Source of the DNA: Palsa-506 sp963786975
GTDB lineage: Bacteria; Actinomycetota; Actinomycetes; Streptosporangiales; Streptosporangiaceae
DNA length: 64,000 nt
Assembly (NCBI GenBank): GCA_963786975.1
Contig: CAWBBE010000011.1
Location: forward strand, 930,001-994,000
Reading direction: 5' to 3'
Shown here piece by piece: positions 51,303 through 59,917 of the stretch (within the stretch, counting starts at the first letter, position 1; every line of letters starts with the position of its first letter). A model generated the notes under the pieces. That model searched no databases. It was not told where the DNA came from and saw only the letters and a program-made list of their open reading frames with translations. The position numbers were made by a program, and so were the translations under genes.

Positions 51303-52057
51303 TCAGAACGCGCGCAGCGCGCCGCCCTCGACCGGGATCATCGCGCCGGTGAGGTAGCTCGCCGCCGGGGACAGCACGAACGCGGCTACCCGGCCGAATT
51401 CCTCCGGCTCGCCGTACCTGCGCAGCGGGATGCCCCGCGACAGGGTCGCCCGGACCTCGGCCGGATCCCCCGGCGGGCGTCAAGCTCGCGTACCCGGCCG
51501 GTGGCTATCCGGCCGGGCAGCAGGCCGTTGACCCGGATCCCGCGCGGGCCAAGCTCGTCCGCGAGCGACTTGACCACCCCGGCCAGCCCCGGCCGCAGGC
51601 CGTTCGAGATGGCCAGCGAGTCGATCGGGGAGCGTACCGAGGTGGACAGCACGAACGCGATCGACCCGCCGTCGCCGAGTTCCCCGCCGAGCGTCCTGGC
51701 CAGCCGGACCGCGCCGAGGAACACGCTCTCGAACGCCGCCCGCCAGGCCTCGTCGGAGGTGCCCATGACCGTCCCGCCGGGCGGCCCGCCGACACTGATC
51801 AGCGCGCCGTCCAGCCGCCCGAACGCGTCCCTGGCCGCGGCCACCAGCCGGGCCGGCGCGGCCGGGTCGGCCAGGTCGGCGGCCAGCCCGGTGGCCTGCC
51901 CGCCGAGGCCGGCCGCGGCGGCGGCGACGGCGGCGGCCTCCCTGGCGCCGAGCACGATCCGGGCCCCGTCGGCGGCCAGCGCGGCCGCCGTCGCCAGGCC
52001 GAGGCCGCGGCTGCCGCCGGTGATCACGTACGCGCGGTCGCGCAAGCCAAGATCCAT
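51303..52057 (-). CDS. SDR-family oxidoreductase (frameshifted near the end)
   Basis: A short-chain dehydrogenase of about 251 residues. The first frame starts MDLGLRDRAYVITGGSRGLG (ATG 52057; 52075 is also possible) and has SVGGPPGG where NNAG usually stands, and SLAISNGLRPGLAG in place of the YxxxK motif. The last 55 residues (DPAEVRATLSRGIPLRRYGE, SPAASYLTGAMIPVEGGALR) lie in another frame, with one missing base near 51470; the stop is at 51303. The absent catalytic Tyr, replaced by Ile-Ser-Asn, recalls divergent SDRs, so the activity is uncertain. Confidence 0.82.
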
Positions 52058-52266
52058 GGGGTCATCCTGCCGCACGGCCGCCCGGACCCGGCCAGCCCGC
52101 CGCCGGGATACTGCCGAAAAGCGGAAAACCGGTCAGCTGAAACGGATCCGCCCGGCCGCTCGTGCCGGGCTGGCCGGTCATCGCCGGCGGCCAGCCGGGG
52201 GCGGCGCCGCTGGCCGGCCGCCGCAGCCGGGCCGGGCGCGGCCGGCGGCGCGGCCCGGCTGCCTGG

Positions 52267-53205
52267 TCAGCCGCCGTAGCCAACCCGGCGCAGGTCCGTC
52301 CCGGCCACCTGCTCCACCTCGCTGGCCTGCACCGGGGTAAGCAGCCGCCGCCAGCCGCCCGGCGCGTCCAGCCTGCCGGCGCCGTTGCCGCGCACCGGGA
52401 TCGCCGCGAGCCTGGCGCCGATGAAGTCCGATATCGCGCTGGCCGTCGCCTGCGGGTCGCGGATCACGTGCTCGTAGCGCAGCGTGGTGAGCTGCTCGGC
52501 CGTCATGCTGCTGCGCAGCCTGGCCATCTGCCGCACCGACCCGCGCCAGCGCAGCGCGCACTTGGCCGCCAGCGACAGCCCGGGCCAGGCATCCAGGTCG
52601 GCCCGGGTCTCGATGCCGAAGAACGGGTTGGGGAACTCGCTATGCACGTTCGCCACGCCCGGGCGCAGCGCCGATAGCACGCCGGAGTCCGCCAGCATGC
52701 CGGCCACCGCGTCCCGGCCGTCCCTGATGATCTGCACGATCCGGGCGTCCGGGAACGCGTCGACCAGCCCGCCGGCGCAATAGATGAGGTCCGGGCTGGC
52801 GTCGCCGTACCTGGCGATATCGCGCTCGGCGACGCAGACGCCCGCGCGGCTGACCCCGCCCGCCGCCCGGCACTGCGGCGAGCAGGCCAGGCAGCCGTAC
52901 GCCGATACCTGCCAGGCCTGCGCGAAGGCGTCCCGCAGCACGGTCACCGCGGCCTCGCCGCGGCCGCGCCGGATGGACGGGCTGCGCGCGAACGCGTGCA
53001 CGACGCTGGCCACGGCACGCTGGCCGATCGTGACGTGAAAGCCCGCCGACTGCTTCAGGGCGCGGGCCAGCAGGTCCGTGCCCGAGTGCGGGGCGCCGAT
53101 CACGAAGACCGGCTGACGGACCTTGCGGCCGTTGACGACCAGGATGTACGGACGGGCAGGCATGGCTAGCGGTAATTCTGGCAGGGCAATCGCCGGCGGC
53201 GGCAT
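52267..53205 (-). CDS. Sulfotransferase family protein
   Basis: PAPS-type sulfotransferase fold: the 5'-phosphosulfate loop in QPVFVIGAPHSGTDLLARAL and the 3'-phosphate motif RIVQIIRDGRDAVAGML. Between them lies a cysteine-rich stretch (YGCLACSPQCRAAGG) that could bind metal and is not usual for the family. The start is uncertain: ATG 53205 (MPPPAIALPELP), ATG 53163, or the longer frame from 53274. It follows the GH15 gene on the same strand. The acceptor is unknown. Confidence 0.8.
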   Translation of the reverse strand: MPPPAIALPELPLAMPARPYILVVNGRKVRQPVFVIGAPHSGTDLLARALKQSAGFHVTIGQRAVASVVHAFARSPSIRRGRGEAAVTVLRDAFAQAWQVSAYGCLACSPQCRAAGGVSRAGVCVAERDIARYGDASPDLIYCAGGLVDAFPDARIVQIIRDGRDAVAGMLADSGVLSALRPGVANVHSEFPNPFFGIETRADLDAWPGLSLAAKCALRWRGSVRQMARLRSSMTAEQLTTLRYEHVIRDPQATASAISDFIGARLAAIPVRGNGAGRLDAPGGWRRLLTPVQASEVEQVAGTDLRRVGYGG

Positions 53206-53284
53206 CACCTGACAATGTCCGCCGCGCAGATCACGCTGGGTGACGGCACCGGCGCCGGAGGATCCGTTTCGCAAGTTCTTGCTG

Positions 53285-55184
53285 TTAGCGCCGCGCGTGC
53301 CCGGCGCGCCCGGCCGGCTGGCGGCAGTGATGCCCGGAATGGCTCTCCAGGTTGAGCGCGGAGAGGATCAGCGGCATGTGGCTGAATGCCTGCGGCGTGT
53401 TGCCGACCTGCCGGCCGTATCGCGGGTCGTACTCCTCGCTGAGCAGCCCGACGTCGCTGCGCAGCGCCAGCAGCTGGTCGAAAAGGCGTACCGCCGCCTC
53501 GTAGTCGCCGGTCATGTGCAGCGCGTTGACCAGCCAGAAGCTGCACGCCAGGAAGGCGCCCTCGCCGCCGGCCAGCCCGTCCACCGCCGGCCCGGCCCCG
53601 CCCGCGGCGGCCCCGCCCGCGCCGTCCCCGGCCGCGCCGTCCCCGGCCGGGCTGGTGGCCGGCAGCGAGTAACGCAGTACCAGGCCGTCGCGGACGAGCT
53701 CGCGCCGGATCGCCTGCACGGTGGCAGACCACCCGCGGGTCATCGGCCGGCAGGAAGCCGACCTCGGGGATCAGCAGCACCGCCGCGTCCAGCTCGGTGC
53801 TGCCGTAGTACTGGGTGAACGTGCCGCGGCCGGCGTCGTAACCGCGCTCGCACACCTCGGCATGAATCCGGTCGCGGACCTCCCGCCAGCGCTGGGCCGG
53901 GCCGGGCTGGCCGAGCTCGGTCACCCGGACGGCACGGTCGAAGGCGACCCAGGCCATCACCTTGGAGTGCACGAAGTGCTGCCGCGGCCCGCGGACCTCC
54001 CAGATGCCCTCGTCCGGCAGCTGCCAGTTCTTCTCCAGGAACAGCAGCAGCTGGCGGACCAGGCCCCAGGTATGCCGGTCGAACCGGAGCCCGGCCTGGC
54101 GGCCGAGCGCCAGCGCGTCGATCACCTCGCCGTACACGTCCAGCTGCCGCTGGTTCACCGCGGCGTTGCCGATCCGCACCGGCGCCGAGCTCTCGTAGCC
54201 GGGCAGCCAGTCGGCCTCCCACTCGGCCAGCCTGCGCTCGCCGGCCACGCCGTACATGATCTGCACGTCCTTCGGGTCGCCGGCGATGGCCCGGCCGAGC
54301 CACTCCCGCCAGGCGGACGCCTCCGCGGTGTACCCGGTGCGCAGCAGCGCCTCCAGGGTGATCGTGGCATCCCGCAGCCAGCAGTACCGGTAGTCCCAGT
54401 TGCGCACGCCGCCGAGGTCCTCCGGCAGCGAGGCGGTGGGCGCGGCGACGATTCCCCCGGTCGGCGCGTAGGTCAGCGCCTTCAGCGTGATCAGGGACCG
54501 GACCACGGCGTCCCGGTACTGCCCGCGGTACGTGCAGCCGCCGGTCCAGCCGGTCCAGAAATCCGCGGTCGCGGTCAGCGCCGCGGCGGCGTCGACCGGC
54601 TCCGGCTCGGGCAGGTGGGACTGCTGCCAGGACATCACGAACGGCACCTGCTGGCCGGCCCGGACCGTGAAGCTCGCCTCGTGCGCCATCTCGTGCCCGG
54701 TCAGCCGGATCGGGGTGCGCAGCCAGACCGAGTCCGGCCCGGCCACGGCCAGCACGGCGCCGTCGGACCGGCGGACCCAGGGCAGCACCTTGCCGTAGCC
54801 GAACCGGAGCCGGAGCACGCACTCCATCTCGACGGCGCCGCCGGTGCACTCGACGATCCGGACCAGCACCGGCGTCTGCCCGGCCCGCGGCGGCATGAAG
54901 TCGGTCAGCCGGACGGTCCCGCCCGCGGTCTCCCACTCGGTCTCCAGGATCAGGGTGCCTTCCCGGTAGCGCCTGGTCACCTCGCCGCGGCGGGATGGCG
55001 GCCCCTGCGATTCGACCGGCGCGATCCGCCAGTGGCCGTTGCGCTCGTCGCCGAGCAGCGCGGCGAAGCAGGCCGGCGAGTCGAAGCGGGGCAGGCAGAG
55101 CCAGTCGGCGGAGCCGTCCCGGCCGATCAGCGCCGCCGTTTGCATGTCGCCGATCAGCGCGTAGTCCTCGATGAGGCCTGCCAC
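53285..55184 (-). CDS. Glycoside hydrolase family 15 protein (glucoamylase/trehalase-like; frameshifted)
   Basis: Cytosolic alpha-glucan or trehalose hydrolase type. The N-terminal beta domain starts LIEDYALIGDMQTAALIGRD and GSADWLCLPRFDSPACFAAL. The (alpha/alpha)6 barrel has GVRNWDYRYCWLRDATITLE and GIWEVRGPRQHFVHSKVMAW, and near the C-terminus LLSEEYDPRYGRQVGNTPQA. The frame changes near 53735 (after LPADDPRV), with one extra base; the correct second frame continues SATVQAIRRELVRDGLVLRY and ends at 53285. A Gly/Ala/Asp-rich insertion (SPAGDGAAGDGAGG) precedes GGEGAFLACSFWLV. Confidence 0.9.
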
Positions 55185-55443
55185 GGTTGATCCTCCTCGC
55201 CGCCGGGTCAGGTAACCAGCCCGGCCGGCCGGGCTGCCGGTCCCGGCTCCTGGCCGTACGCTACCCGCCTCGCCGTGGCCCCGGCGGCAGAGCTGCCGGG
55301 CTGCGCCGGCCCCGCATCCCGGCTGGCGGCGTTGCCGTCGTCGCGGATAGCCCCGCTATGCGCTCCGCCGCCGCCTGGCCAGCCGGGCGCGGATGACCCG
55401 CTCCCTGGCCGGCCCCCGCTGCCGGGGCCTCTAAGCTGGCAGC

Positions 55444-55818
55444 GTGCCCGGATCTGTGCGCCGACTCATCCGGCCGCCGCGGGCCGCGCTGGCCGCGGCG
55501 GCGGCCGCCGGGCTGCTGGCCGCCGGGCTGGCCGGCTGCGCCAAGTTCGACGCGGCGCTGGGCAAGCAGTGGGCCGTGGTGCATTTCCAGCCGAGCACGC
55601 CGGTGGCCATGGCGCTCAAGGTCAGGGCCGCCTGCTCGCACGTGCCGAATGTCCGGCCGGAGGCGCTGCCGCGGTCGGCCAGCGGCCTGGACATGATCTA
55701 CTCGGTCCGGTTCCGCACCGACAACGCGAGCGACGCGAACCTCGCTCAGTTGCAGCAGTGCCTGCAGAAGTTCCCCGTGGTCACCGGCATCGACTTCCAG
55801 GACGCCGGGGACGGCTGA
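55444..55818 (+). CDS. Small lipoprotein of unknown function
   Basis: A 124-residue protein with a signal peptide and lipobox LAGC (Cys32), so it should be anchored to the outer face of the membrane. The remainder contains two further cysteines (AACSHVPNV and LQQCLQKF) that could form a disulfide, and ends IDFQDAGDG. I do not recognise the family. The GTG start at 55444 is supported by the signal peptide. The 259 bases upstream hold no supported gene. Confidence 0.75.
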   Translation: MPGSVRRLIRPPRAALAAAAAAGLLAAGLAGCAKFDAALGKQWAVVHFQPSTPVAMALKVRAACSHVPNVRPEALPRSASGLDMIYSVRFRTDNASDANLAQLQQCLQKFPVVTGIDFQDAGDG

Positions 55819-55955
55819 CGCCCGGCGGCCGGCTGCCGGTAACTGCCGGGCCGGTCCTGGCGATTGTTGCTATCGCCGCCTGACCTGCACCTTCACCTAA
55901 AAGCCAGAGCTTCCTTACGCGGATGTGCGCCTTCCGGGTTGCTGTGGTATAAACC

Positions 55956-55977
55956 TAGTGCACATATATACATACTA
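55956..55977. promoter_or_regulatory. AT-rich dyad upstream of the SsuA-like gene
   Basis: TAGT-N5-ATAT-N5-ACTA is a symmetrical 22-base site centred on ATAT in the promoter region, about 23 bases before the ATG, close to a TATAAA at 55948-55953. A candidate operator controlling the transport operon. Confidence 0.4.
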
Positions 55978-55999
55978 AGTTGATCGGAAAAGGTGGACG

Positions 56000-57077
56000 A
56001 TGAAGCGAGCGGTAATCGCGGCGGGGGTGGCCGCCGCGACTTTGCTGGCGGCGGGATGCGGTTCGTCCGCAGGAAACTCGTCGGCCTCGGGCAGTTCCGG
56101 CGGCGCCGGCGGCTCGGGCAGCTCCGGCGGGCAGGTCACCCTCAAGCTCGGGTTCCTGGCGAACATCACGCACGCCACCGCGCTGGTCGGGGTGCAGAAG
56201 GGCTTCTTCACCAAGAATCTCGGCAACGGCGTGACCCTCAAGCTGACGCCGTTCAGCACCGGCACCGAGGAGGCCACGGCGCTGCTGGCCGGCCAGCTTG
56301 ACGCCGCCTACGTCGGGCCGAACCCGGCGATCAAGGCCTGGCAGACCTCCGACGGCAAGCTCATCAAGGTGATCTCCGGGGTCGCGTCCGGCGGCGCCGC
56401 GCTGGTCGTCAAGAAGGGCATCAACAGCCCCGGCCCAGCTGAAGGGCAAGTCACTGGCCACCCCGTCACTCGGCAACACCCAGGACGTGGCGCTGCGGTA
56501 CTGGCTGAAGAAGCACAACCTGACCACCACCCAGACCGGCGGCGGGGATGTCCCGATCAAGCCGACCACGCCCAACTCGGCGGCCGTGCTCGCGTTCCAG
56601 TCCGGCCAGCTGGACGGCGGCTGGGAGCCGGCGCCGTACGACATCGAGATGGTCGCGGCCGGCGGGCACGTGCTGGTGAACGAGGCCAGCCTGTGGCCGA
56701 AGGGCCAGTTCGTCACCACCAACCTGGTCGTCACGCAGTCCTTCCTCGCCGCGCACCCGAGCACGGTGAACGGGCTGCTCAAGGGCCAGATCGAGGCGAA
56801 CGACTACATCAACCAGAACCAGGCAGCCGCGGAGACGGCCGCCAACGCGGAACTCACCTCGGTGCTCGGCAAGGGCCTCAAGCCCGCCGTCCTCGCCGCG
56901 GCGTTCAAGCAGATCAAGTTCACCAACGACCCGATCGCGTCTTCGCTCATCGCGGACGCGAACCACGCGGTGGCGGTCGGCTTGCTGAAGCCGGTCAGCA
57001 ACCTGCAGGGCATCTACGATCTCGGCCCGCTGAACAAGCAGCTGCAGGCCGCAGGGGAACCCACGGTGAGTTCATGA
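56000..57077 (+). CDS. SsuA/NitT-TauT-type substrate-binding lipoprotein (frameshifted)
   Basis: A lipoprotein (lipobox LAAGC, Cys20) with a Ser/Gly-rich linker, then the binding domain: KLGFLANITHATALVGVQKG, TEEATALLAGQLDAAYVGPN, and after a frame change near 56430 QLKGKSLATPSLGNTQDVAL, SAAVLAFQSGQLDGGWEPAP. The change equals one extra C (CCCC for CCC). Such proteins bind sulfonates, nitrate, thiamine precursors or similar. ATG 56000 with AAAAGGTGG upstream. The stop overlaps the ATPase start (ATGA). Confidence 0.88.
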
Positions 57078-57931
57078 GCATGTCGAACGGCCGGCTGACG
57101 CCCCCGGACTCAGGTCCGGGGGCGTCAGCCTTTCCGAATCTGACCATCGTCGCCGACCGCGATGGCGGCCACGTCGCCGAGCAGGCGCCCGCGGCGGTCC
57201 GGCTGACCGAGGTCTCCAAGGTCTACGGCCAGGGCCGCGGCGCGGTGCACGCCCTGGACGAGGTCTCGCTGTCCGTCGCGCCCGGTGAGTTCGTCTGCAT
57301 CATCGGCGCGTCCGGCTGCGGCAAGAGCACCCTGCTCTCGCTGGTGGCCGGCCTGGACAACGTGACGTCCGGCCAGATCGACACGGGCGGCCAGAACGTC
57401 ACGCTGATGTTCCAGGAGCCGGCCCTGTTCCCCTGGCTCACCGCCGCGAAGAACGTCGAGCTTGCGCTGCGCGCCCGCGGCGTGCCGAAGGCGGAACGCC
57501 GGGCCCGGGCGGCTGAGCTGCTGGCGACCGTGCACCTCGGCGGCTTCGGCGACAAGCGCCCGCACGAGCTGTCCGGCGGCATGCGGCAGCGGGTCGCGAT
57601 GGCCCGCGCGCTGTCCCAGGACGCCGACGTGCTGCTGATGGACGAGCCGTTCGGCGCGCTGGACGCGATGACCCGCGACCTGCTGCACGACGAGCTGGAG
57701 CGGATCTGCGCCGAGCGGACGCTGAGCGTGCTGTTCGTGACGCACAACGTACGCGAGGCCGCCCGGCTCGGCGACCGGGTCGTCGTCCTGTCCAGCAGGC
57801 CGGGCCGGGTCATCGAGGAGTACGACGTGCCCAGGGCGGGGGAGCGCAGGATCGACTCCCCTGAAGTCTCGGAGCTGGCCGCCACCATCACCGACCGGCT
57901 ACGCCAGGAGATGAGGCGGCATGGCAACTAA
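57074..57931 (+). CDS. SsuB/TauB-type ABC transporter ATPase
   Basis: ATPase of the importer, 285 residues: EVSKVYGQGRGAVHALDEVS, Walker A GASGCGKSTLLSLVAGLD, Q-loop MFQEPALFPWL, signature ELSGGMRQRVAMARALS, Walker B VLLMDEPFGALD and FVTHNVREAARLGDRV. The first 40 residues are unusual for the family and include the codons of a 16-bp hairpin at 57094-57129. No other ATG/GTG start lies between the hairpin and the core, so the start at 57074 (or 57080) stands. Confidence 0.93.
   Translation: MSMSNGRLTPPDSGPGASAFPNLTIVADRDGGHVAEQAPAAVRLTEVSKVYGQGRGAVHALDEVSLSVAPGEFVCIIGASGCGKSTLLSLVAGLDNVTSGQIDTGGQNVTLMFQEPALFPWLTAAKNVELALRARGVPKAERRARAAELLATVHLGGFGDKRPHELSGGMRQRVAMARALSQDADVLLMDEPFGALDAMTRDLLHDELERICAERTLSVLFVTHNVREAARLGDRVVVLSSRPGRVIEEYDVPRAGERRIDSPEVSELAATITDRLRQEMRRHGN
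57094..57129 (+). promoter_or_regulatory. 16-bp perfect hairpin inside the start of the ATPase gene
   Basis: Arm 57094-57109 (GCTGACGCCCCCGGAC) is exactly complementary to 57114-57129 with a 4-base loop TCAG, followed by CTTTCC. It begins 17 bases after the substrate-binding protein stop. It looks like an intra-operon partial terminator that keeps the binding protein in excess over ATPase and permease. Confidence 0.6.
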
Positions 57932-58797
57932 GACGGCGCCCTCGGCTATCGAGGGTCTCGACAGGCTAGAACTCGGCGGGGCACCGCCGCAGCGCGGGCC
58001 CGGCCGGATCGCCCGGTCGGTATGGGCGGCCTCCTGGCCGAAGCTCCTCGGCGTAGCTCTTGTCCTGGTGCTGTGGCAGAATCTTGCACCTCACTGGCTG
58101 GAAAGCGGCCGTGCTGAAGGGTCCCACGGAGGTTTTCCCGAGCCTCTGGGCACAGATGCACCACGCGCTGCTATGGCAGGCCATCGGGATAACCCTCCGC
58201 CGGGCCGCCATCGGCTACGGACTAGCGCTGGTGATCGGCTCGATTGTCGGAGCCTTCGTGGCGCGGATCCCGCTGTTGCGCTCGGCCATGGGCTCCATCA
58301 TCACCGGCCTGCAGATCGTGCCATCGATCGTGTGGTTTCCGGTCGCGATCGTTCTCTTCGGGCTCTCCACCTCGACGATCCTGTTCGTCATGGTGCTCGG
58401 GGCGGCCCCGTCGATTGCCAACGGGCTGATCACCGGGGTGGACTACACGCCCCCGCTGCTGCTGCGGGCAGGCAAGACCATGGGGCTGCGCGGCTATAAC
58501 CTCTACCGGTACCTGATCCTGCCCGCGTCACTGCCTGCCTACGTGGCCGGCATGAAGCAGGGCTGGGCGTTTGCCTTCCGCAGCCTGATGGCCGGCGAAC
58601 TGCTGGTGCTGATCCTCGGCCAGCCGTCGATCGGCGTGCTGGAGAACAACTTCCAGGATCTGCAGGACTTCGCCGGCGCCATTTCGATGATCATCGTCAT
58701 CCTGATAATCGGGATCGCCGTCGACGCGCTGTTCAATATGGCCGACAGATCCGTCCGGCGCCGCCGCGGCCTGCTCGAAGCGGGCCGCGCCGCCTAA
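57921..58797 (+). CDS. SsuC/TauC-type ABC transporter permease (frameshifted)
   Basis: Membrane subunit of the importer with about six segments. The N-terminal part (ATG 57921, overlapping the ATPase stop) has KLLGVALVLVLWQ; after a frame change near 58080 (one extra A) it continues ILHLTGWKAAVLKGPTEVFP. The conserved permease motif is GAAPSIANGLITGVDYTPPL, then LRGYNLYRYLILPASLPAY and MKQGWAFAFRSLMAGELL. About 292 residues when joined. Third gene of the transport operon. Confidence 0.9.
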
Positions 58798-58850
58798 TGG
58801 GTTCTGCCGGGCATGCGGCCGATGGCCCGGACAGGATCTAGCATCGGAGC

Positions 58851-59693
58851 ATGTCGACCTCCGCCGGCATCGTGCTCGCCGGCGGGCGGTCGTCCCGGAT
58901 GGGGACGCCCAAGGCCGCGCTGGAGTGGCACGGCTCCACGCTGCTGCGCCGGACGGCAGGCATCCTCTGCCGGGTGACGGACGGGCCGGTCGTCGTGGTC
59001 CGCGCCGAGGGGCAGCCGCTGCCCGCGCTGCCCGCGCAGGTGGAGCTCGTGGACGATCCGCGCGAGGGCCTGGGCCCGGTGCAAGGGCTGGCCGCCGGGC
59101 TGGCCGCGACCGCCGGCCGGGCCGAGATCGCGTTCGCCTGCTCGACCGACATGCCGTTCCTGCATCCCGCGTTCGTGCGGCGGGTACTGCGGGCGGCGGC
59201 TGAGGGGGCGGATGTGGGCCTGCCCGTCGCCCGCGGTTATCCTCAGCCGCTGGCCGCCGCTTACCGCACGACGCTGGCCCCGGTGGCCGAACGGCTGGTG
59301 CGGGAGGGCCGCCTGCGCCCGGCGTTCCTGTTCGACGAGTGCGTGGTCACCCGGCTGGATGAGGCCGCCTTGCGGGCGGACCCGGTACTGGCCGCGCTTG
59401 ACCCGGATCTCGATTCGGTCATCAACGTTAACGAGCCGGCCGACTATGCGGCGGCCCGGGCGCGCCCGGCGCCCGAGGTGACGATCCAGCGTTTCGGCGC
59501 CCTGGCGGACGGCCATCGCGGTCCGCAGGCGATCCGGGCGGCCACGGTGACCGCCGCCGCCGCGGCGGCCGGCCTCGCAGTCGGCAGGCACGTGGTCGCC
59601 GCCCTGAACGGCGACCAGATCACCCGCGATGGCGAGACCCCGCTGGCGACGGGCGACAGGGTGGCCTTCCTGCCCGCCGATGCGGGCGGCTGA
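58851..59693 (+). CDS. MobA-like nucleotidyltransferase fused to a MoaD/ThiS-like domain
   Basis: Residues 1-200 form a MobA-type nucleotidyltransferase: IVLAGGRSSRMGTPKAALEW, the metal-binding aspartate in ACSTDMPFLHPAF, and INVNEPADYAAA. Residues 205-280 form a beta-grasp domain (VTIQRFGALADGHRG ... HVVAALNGDQITRDGETPLA) ending FLPADAGG, i.e. with the terminal Gly-Gly that MoaD and ThiS use for sulfur transfer. A fusion of cofactor nucleotide attachment and sulfur carrier in one chain, presumably for molybdenum cofactor synthesis. No other cofactor gene is nearby. Confidence 0.82.
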   Translation: MSTSAGIVLAGGRSSRMGTPKAALEWHGSTLLRRTAGILCRVTDGPVVVVRAEGQPLPALPAQVELVDDPREGLGPVQGLAAGLAATAGRAEIAFACSTDMPFLHPAFVRRVLRAAAEGADVGLPVARGYPQPLAAAYRTTLAPVAERLVREGRLRPAFLFDECVVTRLDEAALRADPVLAALDPDLDSVINVNEPADYAAARARPAPEVTIQRFGALADGHRGPQAIRAATVTAAAAAAGLAVGRHVVAALNGDQITRDGETPLATGDRVAFLPADAGG

Positions 59694-59718
59694 CCGGCAG
59701 GCCGGCCGGGGAGCGGAG

Positions 59719-59770
59719 CAGGGGAGCGGATCGGGGGAACGGATCGGGGGAACGGATCAGGCGAGCGGAT
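59719..59770. repeat. Four tandem 13-bp repeats
   Basis: Units CAGGGGAGCGGAT, CGGGGGAACGGAT (twice) and CAGGCGAGCGGAT at 59719-59770, each exactly 13 bases, between the MobA-like fusion and the acyl-CoA synthetase. More degenerate CGGATC/GCGGACC motifs continue to 59810. Confidence 0.85.
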
Positions 59771-59917
59771 CAGGGCCGGGTTGCGGATCCGGCGAGCGGA
59801 CCGGGGCCGGGGGTGCGGCCGTTGCTGCCTGGACGTCCGTCTTGCGGCGGCACCGGGTGACGTGGTCACATGCGTTACGGCGGGTGCTTCATTTCTGGCC
59901 GAACCTGGCGGAGGTGC

